64,000 bases of DNA, from NCBI GenBank assembly GCA_023079485.1, contig CM041107.1, forward strand, positions 5,662,657 to 5,726,656, in the 5' to 3' direction. The translations under genes were made by a program, and so were the position numbers. Of this stretch, positions 41,058 to 50,685 are shown piece after piece; positions within the stretch are counted from its first letter, which is position 1, and every line of letters begins with the position of its first letter. Below the pieces are notes generated by a model that saw only the letters and a program-made list of their open reading frames with translations, made no database searches and had not been told where the DNA came from. The stretch comes from Archilochus colubris. Lineage: Eukaryota; Chordata; Aves; Apodiformes; Trochilidae.

Positions 41058-41273
41058 TGTAGTGAAATGAGGCAACCAGGTGCCACTAATGGCCAGGGAG
41101 TGGGCATGAGCTTGTGTTCAGCCCACCTGGGCCTGATTAAGGCAGAACCCAACTGCACATGAGCAGAATTAGGGGGCCAATAAACCCACCTTAATCAGGC
41201 CCAGGTGGGCTGAACACAAGCTCATGCCCACTCCCTGGCAATGAGTGGCACCTGGTTGCCTCATTTCACTACA
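41058..41273. mobile_element. Palindromic LTR-derived (foldback) insertion, 216 bp
   Basis: Two 85-nt arms (41058-41142 and 41189-41273) are inverted copies of each other with two mismatches, around a 46-nt loop. The unit starts TGTAGTG and ends CACTACA, the TG...CA form of integrase-processed LTR ends. It is flanked by CTTCTA (41052-41057) and CTTCTG (41274-41279), a six-base target duplication with one change. The left arm plus loop read as a retroviral U3 reaching an AATAAA at about 41179-41184. It shares the termini TGTAG and the AACCAGGTGCC motif with the element at 49945, so both come from one ERV lineage. No coding capacity. Confidence 0.88.
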
Positions 41274-42268
41274 CTTCTGTGAGAAGAATTTGAAAACTTG
41301 GAATGGGTTCTTCCCGGTGCCTCTGTGAGGACTGAATGGCTGTAGTGCTTCCCTGAATTCCTGGGAATCACCAAATGGCAGGAACCAAGGGGAGCATCCC
41401 TGGAAACCCACCCGAGTCCCAGCTCCTCTATCTTTCCCCTGCAAAGGCAACCTCCATTTTATCCACCTCCTGAACCTGGTTTTCCTCCTCTGCCAGGAAA
41501 CCTCAGGAGCTCTTTGATTTCTGGCCTTGAACATCCTTTTTTCTTTTTCCTCTTCTTTTTTGTTTCTTTTTTGCTCTTTTTTTTTATTCTGCTTCCTGAC
41601 AGCTTCCCCTTGGCCAACTGGCTTCTGCCCTTGGCTGTGCTCTCACCTCAGAACTTTGGTGATGGGGATGGAATCAGAGGTGACCAAACACATCAGTACA
41701 AACTTCTCCTTCCTTCTCCCTACCCAAGACACTGGGTGGTTCCTCCTCTCAGGAGCCAGGTTCCTCCTCTCTCCTCCATTCCCAATCAGCTCTGGGTGAT
41801 GCTCACCCCTCCAGGCAGCTCAACCAAGTCCTGGGGGAGCTGGCAGTGGTGTCACTGTCACCTGGAGGCCTTGGGACCTGAATTTACTCTGCCAAAAGCC
41901 TCCAGAAGCTGAACCCCCCTGCTTGGAGGCTGCTGGCAGGAGGTGTGGATGGGAGGGGGGGGATTGGATCAAATGAAAGCAGCAAATCCTCCACCCCCGC
42001 TCTCCTCTCATCACTGCCATTTGAATTCCCACTTTTTCTTTCATTTCTTCCTCTCTTTCTTCTGGTGCTGGGGACAGATGTGGAGCTGTGTCTCTGGGGA
42101 GTGCTTCCACCAGCAGAATTCCGAGGGGAGGAAATGGGCTGGTGACACCCAGCAGACAGCTCCCTATTGGGAACTCTGCTTCCCACTCCCTCTCCTCATC
42201 AGCACTCATTATCAGTAAGGTTCCTTTCCCCTGCCCCATGCTAAAAAGGGACTGATAGTTTATCTTGC
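41274..42268. other. Intergenic, no gene seen
   Basis: Contains a pyrimidine-rich tract at 41528-41592. No exon, CR1 or LTR recognised. Confidence 0.55.
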
Positions 42269-42390
42269 CTTTTTTTTTCCTCCTCTTTTTCTTTTTTTCT
42301 TCTTTTTTTTTCTTCTTTTTTTTTTTCTTTTCTTTTTCTTTTTTTTTCTTCATTTTTTTTCTTTTTTCTTTATTTCCTTTTTTTTCCCCC
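42269..42390 (+). repeat. Long polypyrimidine (T/C) tract
   Basis: About 120 nt of nearly pure T and C on the plus strand, made of T-runs separated by C, with only three A near 42351, 42371 and the end. It creates artificial Phe/Ser-rich and Lys-rich open frames on the two strands. Confidence 0.93.
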
Positions 42391-42639
42391 AGAGGGATGA
42401 AACCAATGAGTGAAAGCAAAGGAAGAAGAAGCATCCATTCAGGGTGGGACTGACTCCCATGCAAGAGAAGATGGATGAGGCTTCTGGGTGACTGGAGCTC
42501 CCCTGCAGCCTTTGCTGCCATCATCTGCAGATCAAGTGGCCCTTAGGTTCTCACCCTGACAAGCCCTGGCCAGGCTTTCACCCCTGAATAGCAGCATGGA
42601 ACACGTTTTTCCTTCCAAAACCTCTCCTGGGGAGACTTC

Positions 42640-42730
42640 AGGGCTGGAGCAGGTCCAGAGAAGAGCAAGGAGGCTGTGAAGGGATCCAGCACAAGTCCCG
42701 TGAGGAAGGGCTGAGGGAGCTGGGGTGTCA
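42640..42730 (+). mobile_element. CR1 LINE internal remnant
   Basis: Sense-orientation CR1 text (GGCTGGAGCAGGTCCAGAG, then GAGGAAGGGCTGAGGGAGCT), truncated at both ends. Confidence 0.75.
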
Positions 42731-44569
42731 TTTTTAATAGGGAGACCTTTTATCTAAATACTTCACTGAAGGGATTGGTTCCCTGTGCTTTTATTTTGCT
42801 ACATCTAATTTAATGTATTAAACCTTTTGAGCCCTGGCTTTTATTTAAATGACCCTTATTCTTTATTTCATTCAGGGAGGATTAATGGAAAAAAATCAAT
42901 TTTTTTTTTTTTTTTTTGAGGGAACAACTGCAGGAAAAGGTTTTTTGCTTGAGCAGAATGAAAATGAGACTTTGAATGCCTCCAACCACCCTGGGAGTTC
43001 TGGTAAAACTTTAGAAAAATAAAGAAAATTAAAACAAAACCCATCAAAACCAAACCAACAACAAAAAGAGAAATTCCAACAGGGTTTTTGGTTTGTTGTT
43101 TTGAAATTCTTTGCTTTGTTTCCACCCCACCCTGAAGCCTCTGAATCCTGGGGCAGCTGGGGCTGTCCTGGTATTTCCAACCCCCAGGGCTCTGGGAAGG
43201 CCCCGGGGATGCTCCAGGGAGCTGGAGCCAACTGAGGGGTCCTGGAGGGGATTGAAGGGAAACTCCAGCCCAGAGATGCTGCAGAGCCCAAAATACCCTG
43301 CTCCTGGGCTTTAAACAGGATCCCCAGGCTCTGGTCCCCCCTGAGCATCTTGTCTGCAGCTCTGTCACCTCCCCCAAGCCCCCAGACACCAGCTGTGCAC
43401 ATCTGGGACCTGCCTGAAGTGGCAGGGAAGGGGAAAAAGTGCCAGGCAGAGAAGGTGAAATTCCCATTTCTGGTTTTTATCCTCTTCTGAATCACCTCAC
43501 TCCTCACCCAGCCCAGCCCAAGGCACTCACCTGGGGGCATTTCTACCCCAAACCCAGCAGATGATCCCCAGCAAGCTGAGCTCTGGCCTCACCACCCTGA
43601 GCCTGGTGCCTGAGCCAGGCAGAGCTGGTGACCTGGGGGGGAAGAGATTTTCCAGCTGTCCCAAGGTGCCCCGTAGTGATATTTTCCTACTTCTGGGGCT
43701 CCTCTGAACAAAACCAAAACAACAACAACAAAAACGAGTCAAGCTGTTTGATTTTGCAATCTCCGTGGATGTCGGAGGCAGAGACTGCAATGGAATAAAA
43801 TATGCTGTTGAGAGGAAATAAATAAGATGTTGATTGGCAAGCTAAATCCTCCACAGTGTGGCTGCCTGTCTGACTGGAATCCCAAATGAGCCAAACTGCA
43901 ACGTATTTTATGCTGTTTCTCTGCTCCAAATGCATTTTTCAATCTATTTCTTCAAGCCTGTGGGACCACTGCTTCCTATTCCACTTCCCATTTCTCCACT
44001 TGGGCAGCAACACTAAACACGAGCTCTCCTTAGCAGCAGCACCACCTCTCATTTAATTTCTCAGATTTCTAAGCACAGGGGCAGGGTTAGTGTGTGCTAA
44101 CAGAGCCCTTCCCACCAGATACTGCTCTGCTGTTACACTTGGCTTTTGGTGGCCCTGAGCCATTTCCTGGGACGTGGGAATTGATGCCTTGCAGTTCCTG
44201 GACAAATTATGGGATCAGCTTTGTCACACAGCCCAATCAGTTCTGTGATTTATTTTTATTTATTTTATTTTTGTGTGTGTGCTAGCATGAGAAGATCAGC
44301 CCTCTGAAGAAGACAGAGCTGATCCCAGGCTGAGCAAGCCCTCAGCCTAAAGATCATCCCCAGGCAGGAGAACCTGCAGGAGCAGGAGGGTTGTGGCAGA
44401 TCCTGGGCTCTCTGGGCTCTTCCTTATCCTTGTGCCATTGAGTCACCACGTGCTGGTGACTCTGTGGGAATGGGTTATGGATCCTGCTCAGGAGGAGGGG
44501 AGGAGCAGTGGGCAGAGGGGTGAGGACATCCACTGGAACAGGGCTGAGATTTCAAGGGGAACAACAGGG
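42731..44569. other. Intergenic, no gene seen
   Basis: Contains T18 at 42900-42917. Overlapping minus-strand frames of about 200 codons at 42868-43540 show no domain and include translated A/T tracts. Nothing else was recognised. Confidence 0.5.
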
Positions 44570-44763
44570 AATGTGGGAATGGGACCAGGTGATCCTTGGG
44601 AATGGCCTGCCCAGGAGAGTGGTGGAGTCAGCATCCCTGGAGGGATTTAAAAATCATCTGGACCTGGTCCTTGAGGGACATGGCTTAGCAGTTAGGTTAT
44701 GGTGTTGCCCTAAGGTTGGGCTGGAGGATCCTGGAGGTCTCTTCCATCCTAAAACATTCTGTG
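44570..44763 (+). mobile_element. CR1 LINE 3' fragment
   Basis: Sense CR1 3' region, recognisable from GGAATGGCCTGCCCAGGAG, the CCCTGGAGGGATTTAAA motif and an ending close to the consensus (CATTCTGTG). Diverged and 5'-truncated. Confidence 0.8.
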
Positions 44764-45177
44764 TGCTGTGGGGTCATGCTCTGCCTTTAAATAAGTTCCT
44801 CCCTTCAATGGAAATGGAGCTGCTGGTGCTTCTCTGCACTGCCTGGAGAAACGGGGAGCATCAGCCCAAGCAGATAAATGGAGAGGTCAGAGCCAAAGGA
44901 TTTATCAGCTCCGGTCACAGCCTCCACTTGCCTCTCCTTAGGGAAATAAAGCAGCTTAAATGACCTGGAAATATTAAGCCTAAGACAAACAGCCAGGTAA
45001 AACAAGATAGAGGAGCTGGAAAGAGGAGCCTGGGGAGCAGGGGAAAGCTTAGGACTGTCTATAGCTGGGTTCTGCTGGAGGAGCAGCCTGGGAACCAGAC
45101 CAGCACGGGGAGAGATGTTCTGACAGAGCATGAAATCAGGGATGGAGGGGGCATCCATGGAAAAAAAGCATTGGGCA

Positions 45178-45424
45178 ATGGTTTTAAATCAGAGAAGAGC
45201 AGATTTAGATTGGATGTGAGGAGAAAGTTCTTTCCCAGGAGGGCAGTGGAACCATGGCCCAGGCTGCCCAGGGAGGGGGTTGAGGTCTCATCCCTGGAGA
45301 TGTTCAAGGTGAGGCTTGAGGATGCTCTGAGCACCCTGATCTGGGTGAGGGTGTCCCTGAGACTGCAGGGCTGGGACTGGGGACCTGGAGAGGTCCCTTC
45401 CCACCCAAACCATTCTGTGATTCC
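45178..45424 (+). mobile_element. CR1 LINE 3' fragment
   Basis: Sense orientation. It includes the remnant of the reverse-transcriptase tail (RFRLDVRRKFF, LPREGVEVSSLEMFK) and ends ACCATTCTGTGATTCC, the CR1 3' terminus. It lies in the opposite orientation to the copy at 45975, about 550 bp away. Confidence 0.88.
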
Positions 45425-45599
45425 AAGGCAGGGCAGTCCCGGGGTGCAGGGAGGGTTCAGGATGCAACCAGGGTGAATCAGACGTGACCTTTGTGGAACC
45501 TTCCTTGAGCCCCACATTAACCCCAGCCTCTTCTGCTCCTTTCGCTGCCTCCCCCACTCCGGAGGGCTTTATTTCTGTATTGAACTGGGTTTGATGCAG

Positions 45600-45850
45600 A
45601 GGTTGAACAAATCAAACCTTCCCGAGTGGGTGCTGTGGCAGCAGAGTGCGTGGGGTTCCCTCTCGGGGCCGGGGAGCGCTGTGGGGATGGTTCGGTGGGG
45701 GCTGTCCCGGTGTCATTTGTATTCAGATGGGGACATCTAGTGACACGGGGATGTGTTGCAAGGACGGAACCTCCCGGCGCGGTGGAGAGGACATGGAAAA
45801 CCGGGCTTGGAGCTTTCCCTCTCGGGAAGCAGCTTTGGAGGTGCTGATGC
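45600..45850. other. Local CpG cluster
   Basis: About 250 nt holding more than a dozen CpG dinucleotides (for example CTCGGGGCCGGGGAGCGCT and CCCGGCGCGGTGG), where the neighbouring unique sequence has very few. It is not part of the adjacent CR1 copies. It could be a small CpG island or orphan promoter, or the remnant of a GC-rich element. No open frame with a recognised domain crosses it. Confidence 0.5.
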
Positions 45851-45974
45851 TCCTCCCCAAACCTCATCCCCTGCTCCGATGGGGAATCCTTCAGGGAATG
45901 TCCCCAAGCTGCAATGTCCTCAGACCACGCTCTGCTAACCCTGAAAAGGACTGTGGGATTTTGGCTTGGGGTCA

Positions 45975-46260
45975 GAGAAAATCCTCATGGTTGGAAAGGA
46001 CCTTCAAGCTCCATGGAGTCCAACCATCAGTCCTACACCACCCTGACCACTCAATCACCTCCCCCAGCACCACATCTGCCTGGTCTGGGAACACCCCCAG
46101 GGATGGGGACTCCACCACCTCCCTGGGCAACCTGTTCCAGTGCTTCACCACTCTTCTGGTGAAGATATTTTTCCTAATGTCGAATCTGGACCTTCCCTGG
46201 TGCAACCTGAACCCATTTCCTCTTGTCCTAAATCTGCACAACCTGACACGATTGCAGAGT
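45975..46260 (-). mobile_element. CR1 LINE 3' fragment
   Basis: Minus-strand frame carries a clear CR1 reverse-transcriptase tail (RKNIFTRRVVKHWNRLPREV, then VESPSLGVF). The 3' end faces lower coordinates, near 45975. 5'-truncated near 46260. Confidence 0.9.
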
Positions 46261-47310
46261 TCTGAGCTTTTTGGTGGTTTTAATACCCAGTAGGGCCAAA
46301 GAAAAGAAAAAGGTGAGGGTATTATGACACTTGTCTTACCAATATCCAGAGCAATTCCAACAAAAATGTGGAGGGAAAGCAGCAGGTTCCCTGCTCTCTA
46401 AGCAGGGCAAGGGGTCAGTGTGATCAGAGGAGGAGCATCCTGCACCCTGATGGCTGGGAAGACACAGGCTGGATCCTGCTTCAGCCAAGTTCCCACCAGC
46501 CATCCCATCCCATCCCATCCCAGCAATGTGTCACCCCAAATGGGCCCCATTAAGCAGGTGCAGCTCTATTGCTTCAGTGCCATCCTGATCTCACCCTTCT
46601 CTTCCAATTCCCCCTTTTTCTGATTCTGGGGACAAGCCCTGGAGACATGGAGAAAAAAAACCCATCTTTCTGCCACTGCCATCCTTCTGTGAATATTCTC
46701 ATTTTGCTCAGTTGTCACTAAAACCAAACCACCTCTGGGGCTGAGAAGGTTCCATTGCTGTCCTACATGCTAAAAAGTTTGTGCCTCAGGTCCAAATCCC
46801 CTTCCACTTCTGTTATTGTATCTCTCTCACCACATTTATGTCTGCCTTAAATTTTCTTTTCCCCTTACACCTGCAGCTCTGGAGATCTCTGACATGTATA
46901 TATTGGAAATTAATCCTTCATTTCCCAAAGTAGCCCTTGCTATCAGCAGTAGTGCCAGTAATTACTTTCTTCCCATTAGCTGGTGAGACACCATGGCTAA
47001 TTCCTGGGCACCCTGATAAAAACCAGAAGTGTCAGATGATTTTGCTGAAGTTGGACTGTGTGAAAGGTCAGGGAATGATTTCCCCCATGTTCCTGGTTTA
47101 TTAATTTAAGTCTTTTGGAAAGGGCTGGCAAAAGAGTCCCTGAGGCTCCAGAGAGCCCTGGCATACCATCAGAGTGGGAGCACTGCAATTCCTCGTCCTG
47201 GCTCCCTGCAGAGATGCTTCCATGTGTTCATCCCCCAGGAATCTGCTCCCTCTCAGCAGCCCCCATGCAAAGTTCTGCCCTGGTGCCCAAATCCCTGTTT
47301 CCAGCTGAGT
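46261..47310. other. Intergenic, no gene seen
   Basis: A short CCCAT repeat occurs at 46503-46522. The 46860-46980 stretch is AT-rich and non-repetitive. No exon or RNA gene recognised. Confidence 0.5.
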
Positions 47311-47676
47311 GAGGGCTGGAGCAGCTCTGGAGCCACAGTGAGAGAGTTGGGGGTGTTCAGCCTGGAGAAGAGAAGGTTCTGGGGAGACCTTAGGGCACCT
47401 TCCAGTGCCTGAAGGGGCTCCAGCAAAGCTGGGGAGGGACTTGGGACAAGGGCCTGGAGGAATGGGATGAGGGAGAATAATTTGGACATGAGGAAGAAAC
47501 TCTTTGGGGTGAGGGTGCTGAGCCCCAGGTTCCCCCAGAAGCTGTGGCTGCCCCATCCCTGGCAGTGTCCAAGGTTGGATGGGGCTTGGAGCACCCTGGG
47601 CTGGGGGAGGTGTCCCTGACCGTGGCAGGGGAGGCACTGGGGGAGCTTTGAGGTCTTTCCAACCCAAACCATCCTA
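47311..47676 (+). mobile_element. CR1 LINE 3' fragment
   Basis: Sense-orientation CR1 (TTGGGGGTGTTCAGCCTGG at the left, CCAACCCAAACCATCCTAC at the right end). Same broad subfamily type as the antisense copy at 32382, judging by the shared motif TGTCCAAGGTTGGATGGGGC and its reverse complement. Confidence 0.9.
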
Positions 47677-49938
47677 CGTGGAGAAGTTGCCCCTCTCTGA
47701 TTTCTGTACCCACTGTATCTTCCCTTACTGTGCCTCCTTGTAAGGCAGGATGTAGGATGACCCTCCAGTGGTCTGTGCTGCAAAGTTCAGCTGCAAGGAA
47801 CAGGCTTTTTTTTTACCCTTCTCTCTGAAACATGCCCTTTTTCATCAGGAGAAGGTGACACCAGTTTGGGACAGAGAGCTGGGGGTGGGGACAGGCTATG
47901 GTGACCCCAGAGACATCCCTTCCATCCCAGGCTGTGCCAAGAGCTGCTGCCTTTCCAGTGTGGATGGGTTTCCACCATCCAGGCTGGAAAATCAGAGGGT
48001 GGGGGGTGTGCTGAGTGCTGTAGGATGTCTCTCATTGCTCAGCTGTGAAGTTACCTGGGGGGCTCATCCTTCACCTGCCTTAGGGCTGTCCTGGGGTGCA
48101 GGGGCTCTGTCCCTCCCCATCCCTACAGCTGATGCCTCAAGCTGCCAGCTCTGGGTTCCCATTCTCCACCTGAAGGAGGAGAAATCAATCTGATCACCCC
48201 CAAAAACCACAGCACTACCTAAGGACAGGCAATTCTCAGCACTTATTGTTATCTCCAGTCCAATCTAGGCAGTGTAAAAGAGTGGGAATAAACCGTGGGA
48301 CAATAAAACACCACAACAATTGTAAAACTCACCAAACAGTTCCTGCCGTGATTGGCAATTAAAAACTAAATAAATCCAAATGACTCTTTGAGGTGTGAAG
48401 CCACTTAGAATTTACTGCCAGAGCTCTGATCCTGAGCAACTTCATCATGAAATACATTGCCCAGGGTGGTGTATTCTGGCTTGTTAAAGCTCTGCCCAAG
48501 TTGACCATAAAATGAGAAATAATAATTTGCACACCATAAATTTACTAGTACTCTAAACTAGCTCTTCCCTGAATTACCTCAGAGGGCCAAAGATGAGGAG
48601 CTTGGGGCCTTCCAGGAGAAATCCAGTGAATTCCTGCAGCCAGGTTTCAGTGCCTGGTGTTGCTGGGAGAAAAGTCCCCATAATAACTGGTCTGCTCCCT
48701 GCCTATTCATTAGCAGCAATTACTCTGTATTAGTGTTACAAATTGCTGCTGAAAGGTGTTAGCAGAGTAGAAGCCCTGGGCTTAATTGAAAGCACTTTCT
48801 AATTTGATTACTCATGGCCCAGTGTTAGGGTATCAGTGACCTGCATGAGAAAATTGCTTCCCAGGAGGGATCTTGGTGGCTAAAAAAGCTCTGCTGGAAG
48901 ATGGAGCTTTCCCCCTGCCTTGGGGAGCACTGGAGGCTTTGGTCTTTCCAGGCTCAGTACTCACAGGGTGGGAAGGAAAAAGTGGATTTTTTTTTTTTTT
49001 TCCCCATTCCCAGAGCCTCCATTTTATAAGTTATTTTGCTGAAAGATCTAAAAAAACTTGGGAAAGGACTGGGTATATGCAGGGTGCAGCAGCTAAGAGA
49101 GGGGTAAGTTGCTCCCCATCAGCAGGAGGAGAATTTTACAGCCCAACACTCCACAATTTGGGACCATGTAAGTGGTGTTGTTGTTGTTTTGCTTTTTTTT
49201 TTTCTTTTTTTCATTGTGTGCAGCATCTTTTATTTCCAAGATAAGCTTGTAATTAGCTGAAGGAAAATGCAAACTGAGGCTCATCTTGTAGGTTTCCATT
49301 TTGCTGCCCTTGGCCATCTATTAATGAAGCCTAATTACAATGTCAAAAGCCTGTGTTCTAGCCCAGTGACTAATTGACTGGGGAGATGCAAGAGCTCTTT
49401 TGTTGTTTTAAGCCAGGAGAAGCCAGAAAGGAGGAAAAAATAACTGTTAATTAGTTTAGTTCTGCTTTATCTGTAACACAACCCAAAATATTAGTTACAG
49501 AAGCAATTCCATGCCCGACACATTTCATCTTGGCCCTCCTGCTCCTGGCAAAGCATTTTGCTGGTTCCAGGAGCAAATTATTTATGGCCTCTTCTTTTTT
49601 ATTTTTATTTTTTATTATTATTATTTATTTTATTCTTTTATTTATGGTTCCTAGAGGAGAAGGTGACTGCAGTTTGCTTGGATGGGAAAGTACCAGAGTG
49701 TAGGGATATATGAAGGTTATGGCTTGACTGGGTGGATGGGATGGATGGATGGACAAACTTCAGGAAAGATAGCCAGGCAAAGACAGAAAAACAGGAAAAA
49801 AGCTGCTATGACTGCATGCAGGGGTTTTTCTTTGCAGTGTCCAGCACTGAGACAAGGAGGTTGGTGATTCAGGAGGACACCGTGTCCCCAGGGTTCTTGC
49901 AGGGACCTGAGGGAGCCCTTCACACCCCCATGGGAATG
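47677..49938. other. Intergenic, with AT-rich candidate regulatory stretch
   Basis: No gene. The stretch 48230-48560 is AT-rich and non-repetitive with ACAACAATTG and GATTGGCAAT motifs, a possible conserved element. T-rich tracts occur at 48986-49001 and 49192-49211, and an ATT-rich simple region at 49590-49645. Confidence 0.45.
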
Positions 49939-49944
49939 CCAGCC

Positions 49945-49997
49945 TGTAGTGGAACAGAGCAACCAGGTGCCTCTGATCATCAAGAAGTGGGTGTGAG
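49945..49997 (+). repeat. Inverted U3 terminus closing the foldback ERV
   Basis: About 53 nt starting TGTAGTGGAACAGAGCAACC on the plus strand. It aligns with the U3 start at the other end of the element and, somewhat better, with the arm of the palindrome at 41058 (shared TGTAGTG and AACCAGGTGCC). It faces outward, so it is a second 5' LTR end rather than a 3' LTR end. Confidence 0.75.
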
Positions 49998-50220
49998 CCG
50001 CTATTGCGGTGACGGCAGCCCTTGCCTCATTCTTTATCCCTTCTAGGGCGTTAGCCATCATTTTCCAGGTGGCCTCTACCCCCACTATACTCTTTTGGAA
50101 CTCCTGATCGTGGAGTTCATTTAGCAAGTCTCCGACCTCCCTCCAAAGTGCCCGTGCAGTGATAGCGGATGGGGAGTAGGAAGGTCCCTGTGCAGAGGGG
50201 GGGCTGGAAGAGAGTCCCAT
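49998..50220 (-). pseudogene. Truncated Gag-like reading frame of the ERV
   Basis: Opens at ATG 50220, about 120 nt after the PBS, where gag begins in retroviruses. The first residues are MGLSSS, a good N-myristoylation signature (Gly2, Ser6) as in many matrix proteins. About 74 codons remain open with an acidic/basic helical character, then the frame runs into the inverted U3 end and out of the element. No capsid, nucleocapsid or pol sequence is present, so it cannot make a working Gag. Assignment is by position and myristoylation motif, not by recognised homology. Confidence 0.6.
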
Positions 50221-50338
50221 TTTTAGTGATAATTGAAGGATAATGGATCTTCTTACCCGAATGCCAGTTGTCGTTTGCCCTGGGTCAGGTCCTGTTTTTT
50301 TCTTGATCCGACGGAAATTTGGGCTAGACCAAGGTCTA

Positions 50339-50356
50339 TGCCTGCATTCTCCACCA
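50339..50356 (-). other. Primer binding site, tRNA-Ala type
   Basis: TGGTGGAGAATGCAGGCA directly follows the LTR after 3 nt. It is complementary, with one mismatch in 18, to the 3' end of an AGC-type alanine tRNA as I remember it (ending GCATTCTCCACCA). Position and TGG start are diagnostic of a retroviral PBS; the tRNA assignment is from memory. Confidence 0.7.
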
Positions 50357-50359
50357 AAA

Positions 50360-50679
50360 TGTAGCAGGAGGAGCCATTCTTGCTCCTGAAGCTCGACGAG
50401 CTGCTGGTCTCCTCCAGGACTCCAGCCACCACACAGCACTTCCAGGGTAGAAGTGTAGCAGGAAGAGCCTTTCTTGCTCCTGAGGCTCAACAAGCTGCTG
50501 GCCTCTCCATGCCTCACACCAGAGTAAACTGAGGTGCCTTCTGTGGGTGTGTGACCCCCCCCTTTATTGGCCCCCTGGTCTTGCTTATGCCCAATAGGGG
50601 CCTGTCCTAATCAGGCACAGGTGGACTCTCACCCGCTCTTTGGCAACTCAAGGCACCTGGTTGACAATGTCTCTCTACA
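50360..50679 (-). repeat. LTR of the foldback ERV, with duplicated U5 end
   Basis: 320-nt LTR, TG...CA bounded (TGTAGAG...GCTACA). The poly(A) signal AATAAA is at 50568-50563, within GGCCAATAAAGGG. Two 50-nt direct copies (50454-50503 and 50360-50409; six mismatches) each end GCTACA on the minus strand, so the U5 terminus is present twice, 94 nt apart. Only the second copy is followed by the primer binding site. Confidence 0.8.
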
Positions 50680-50685
50680 CCAGCC

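Larger units (their letters stand above)
49945..50679 (-). mobile_element. Foldback ERV-derived insertion: LTR-PBS-leader-gag start ending in inverted U3
   Basis: A 735-bp unit flanked by a perfect 6-bp duplication, CCAGCC (49939-49944 and 50680-50685). On the minus strand it reads: LTR starting TGTAGAGAGACATTGTC at 50679 and ending GCTACA at 50360; a 3-nt gap; a primer binding site; a leader with a GTAAGA splice-donor-like site at 50256; an ATG at 50220 opening a Gag-like frame; then at about 49997 an abrupt change to the inverted end of another U3, finishing CACTACA at 49945. Both ends are thus U3 termini, and there is no 3' LTR, pol or env. The interior keeps many CpGs, which suggests a fairly recent insertion. 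Confidence 0.85.

Noticed and set aside
41820..42524. Lys-rich 234-codon minus-strand frame
   Set aside because: Generated by the polypyrimidine tract at 42269-42390; the flanking residues show no domain.
42868..43540. Two overlapping minus-strand frames of about 200 codons
   Set aside because: No recognisable domain, no homologous exon pattern, and both include translated A/T tracts.
45646..46293. Plus-strand frame of 215 codons starting in the CpG cluster
   Set aside because: Its second half is antisense CR1 (45975-46260) and the first half has no domain. The CpG cluster is kept as an observation, the protein is not.
49717..50517. Single 266-codon minus-strand protein
   Set aside because: It crosses LTR, PBS, leader, gag start, foldback junction and flanking DNA. 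Only the part from ATG 50220 to about 49998 is plausible as remnant coding sequence.
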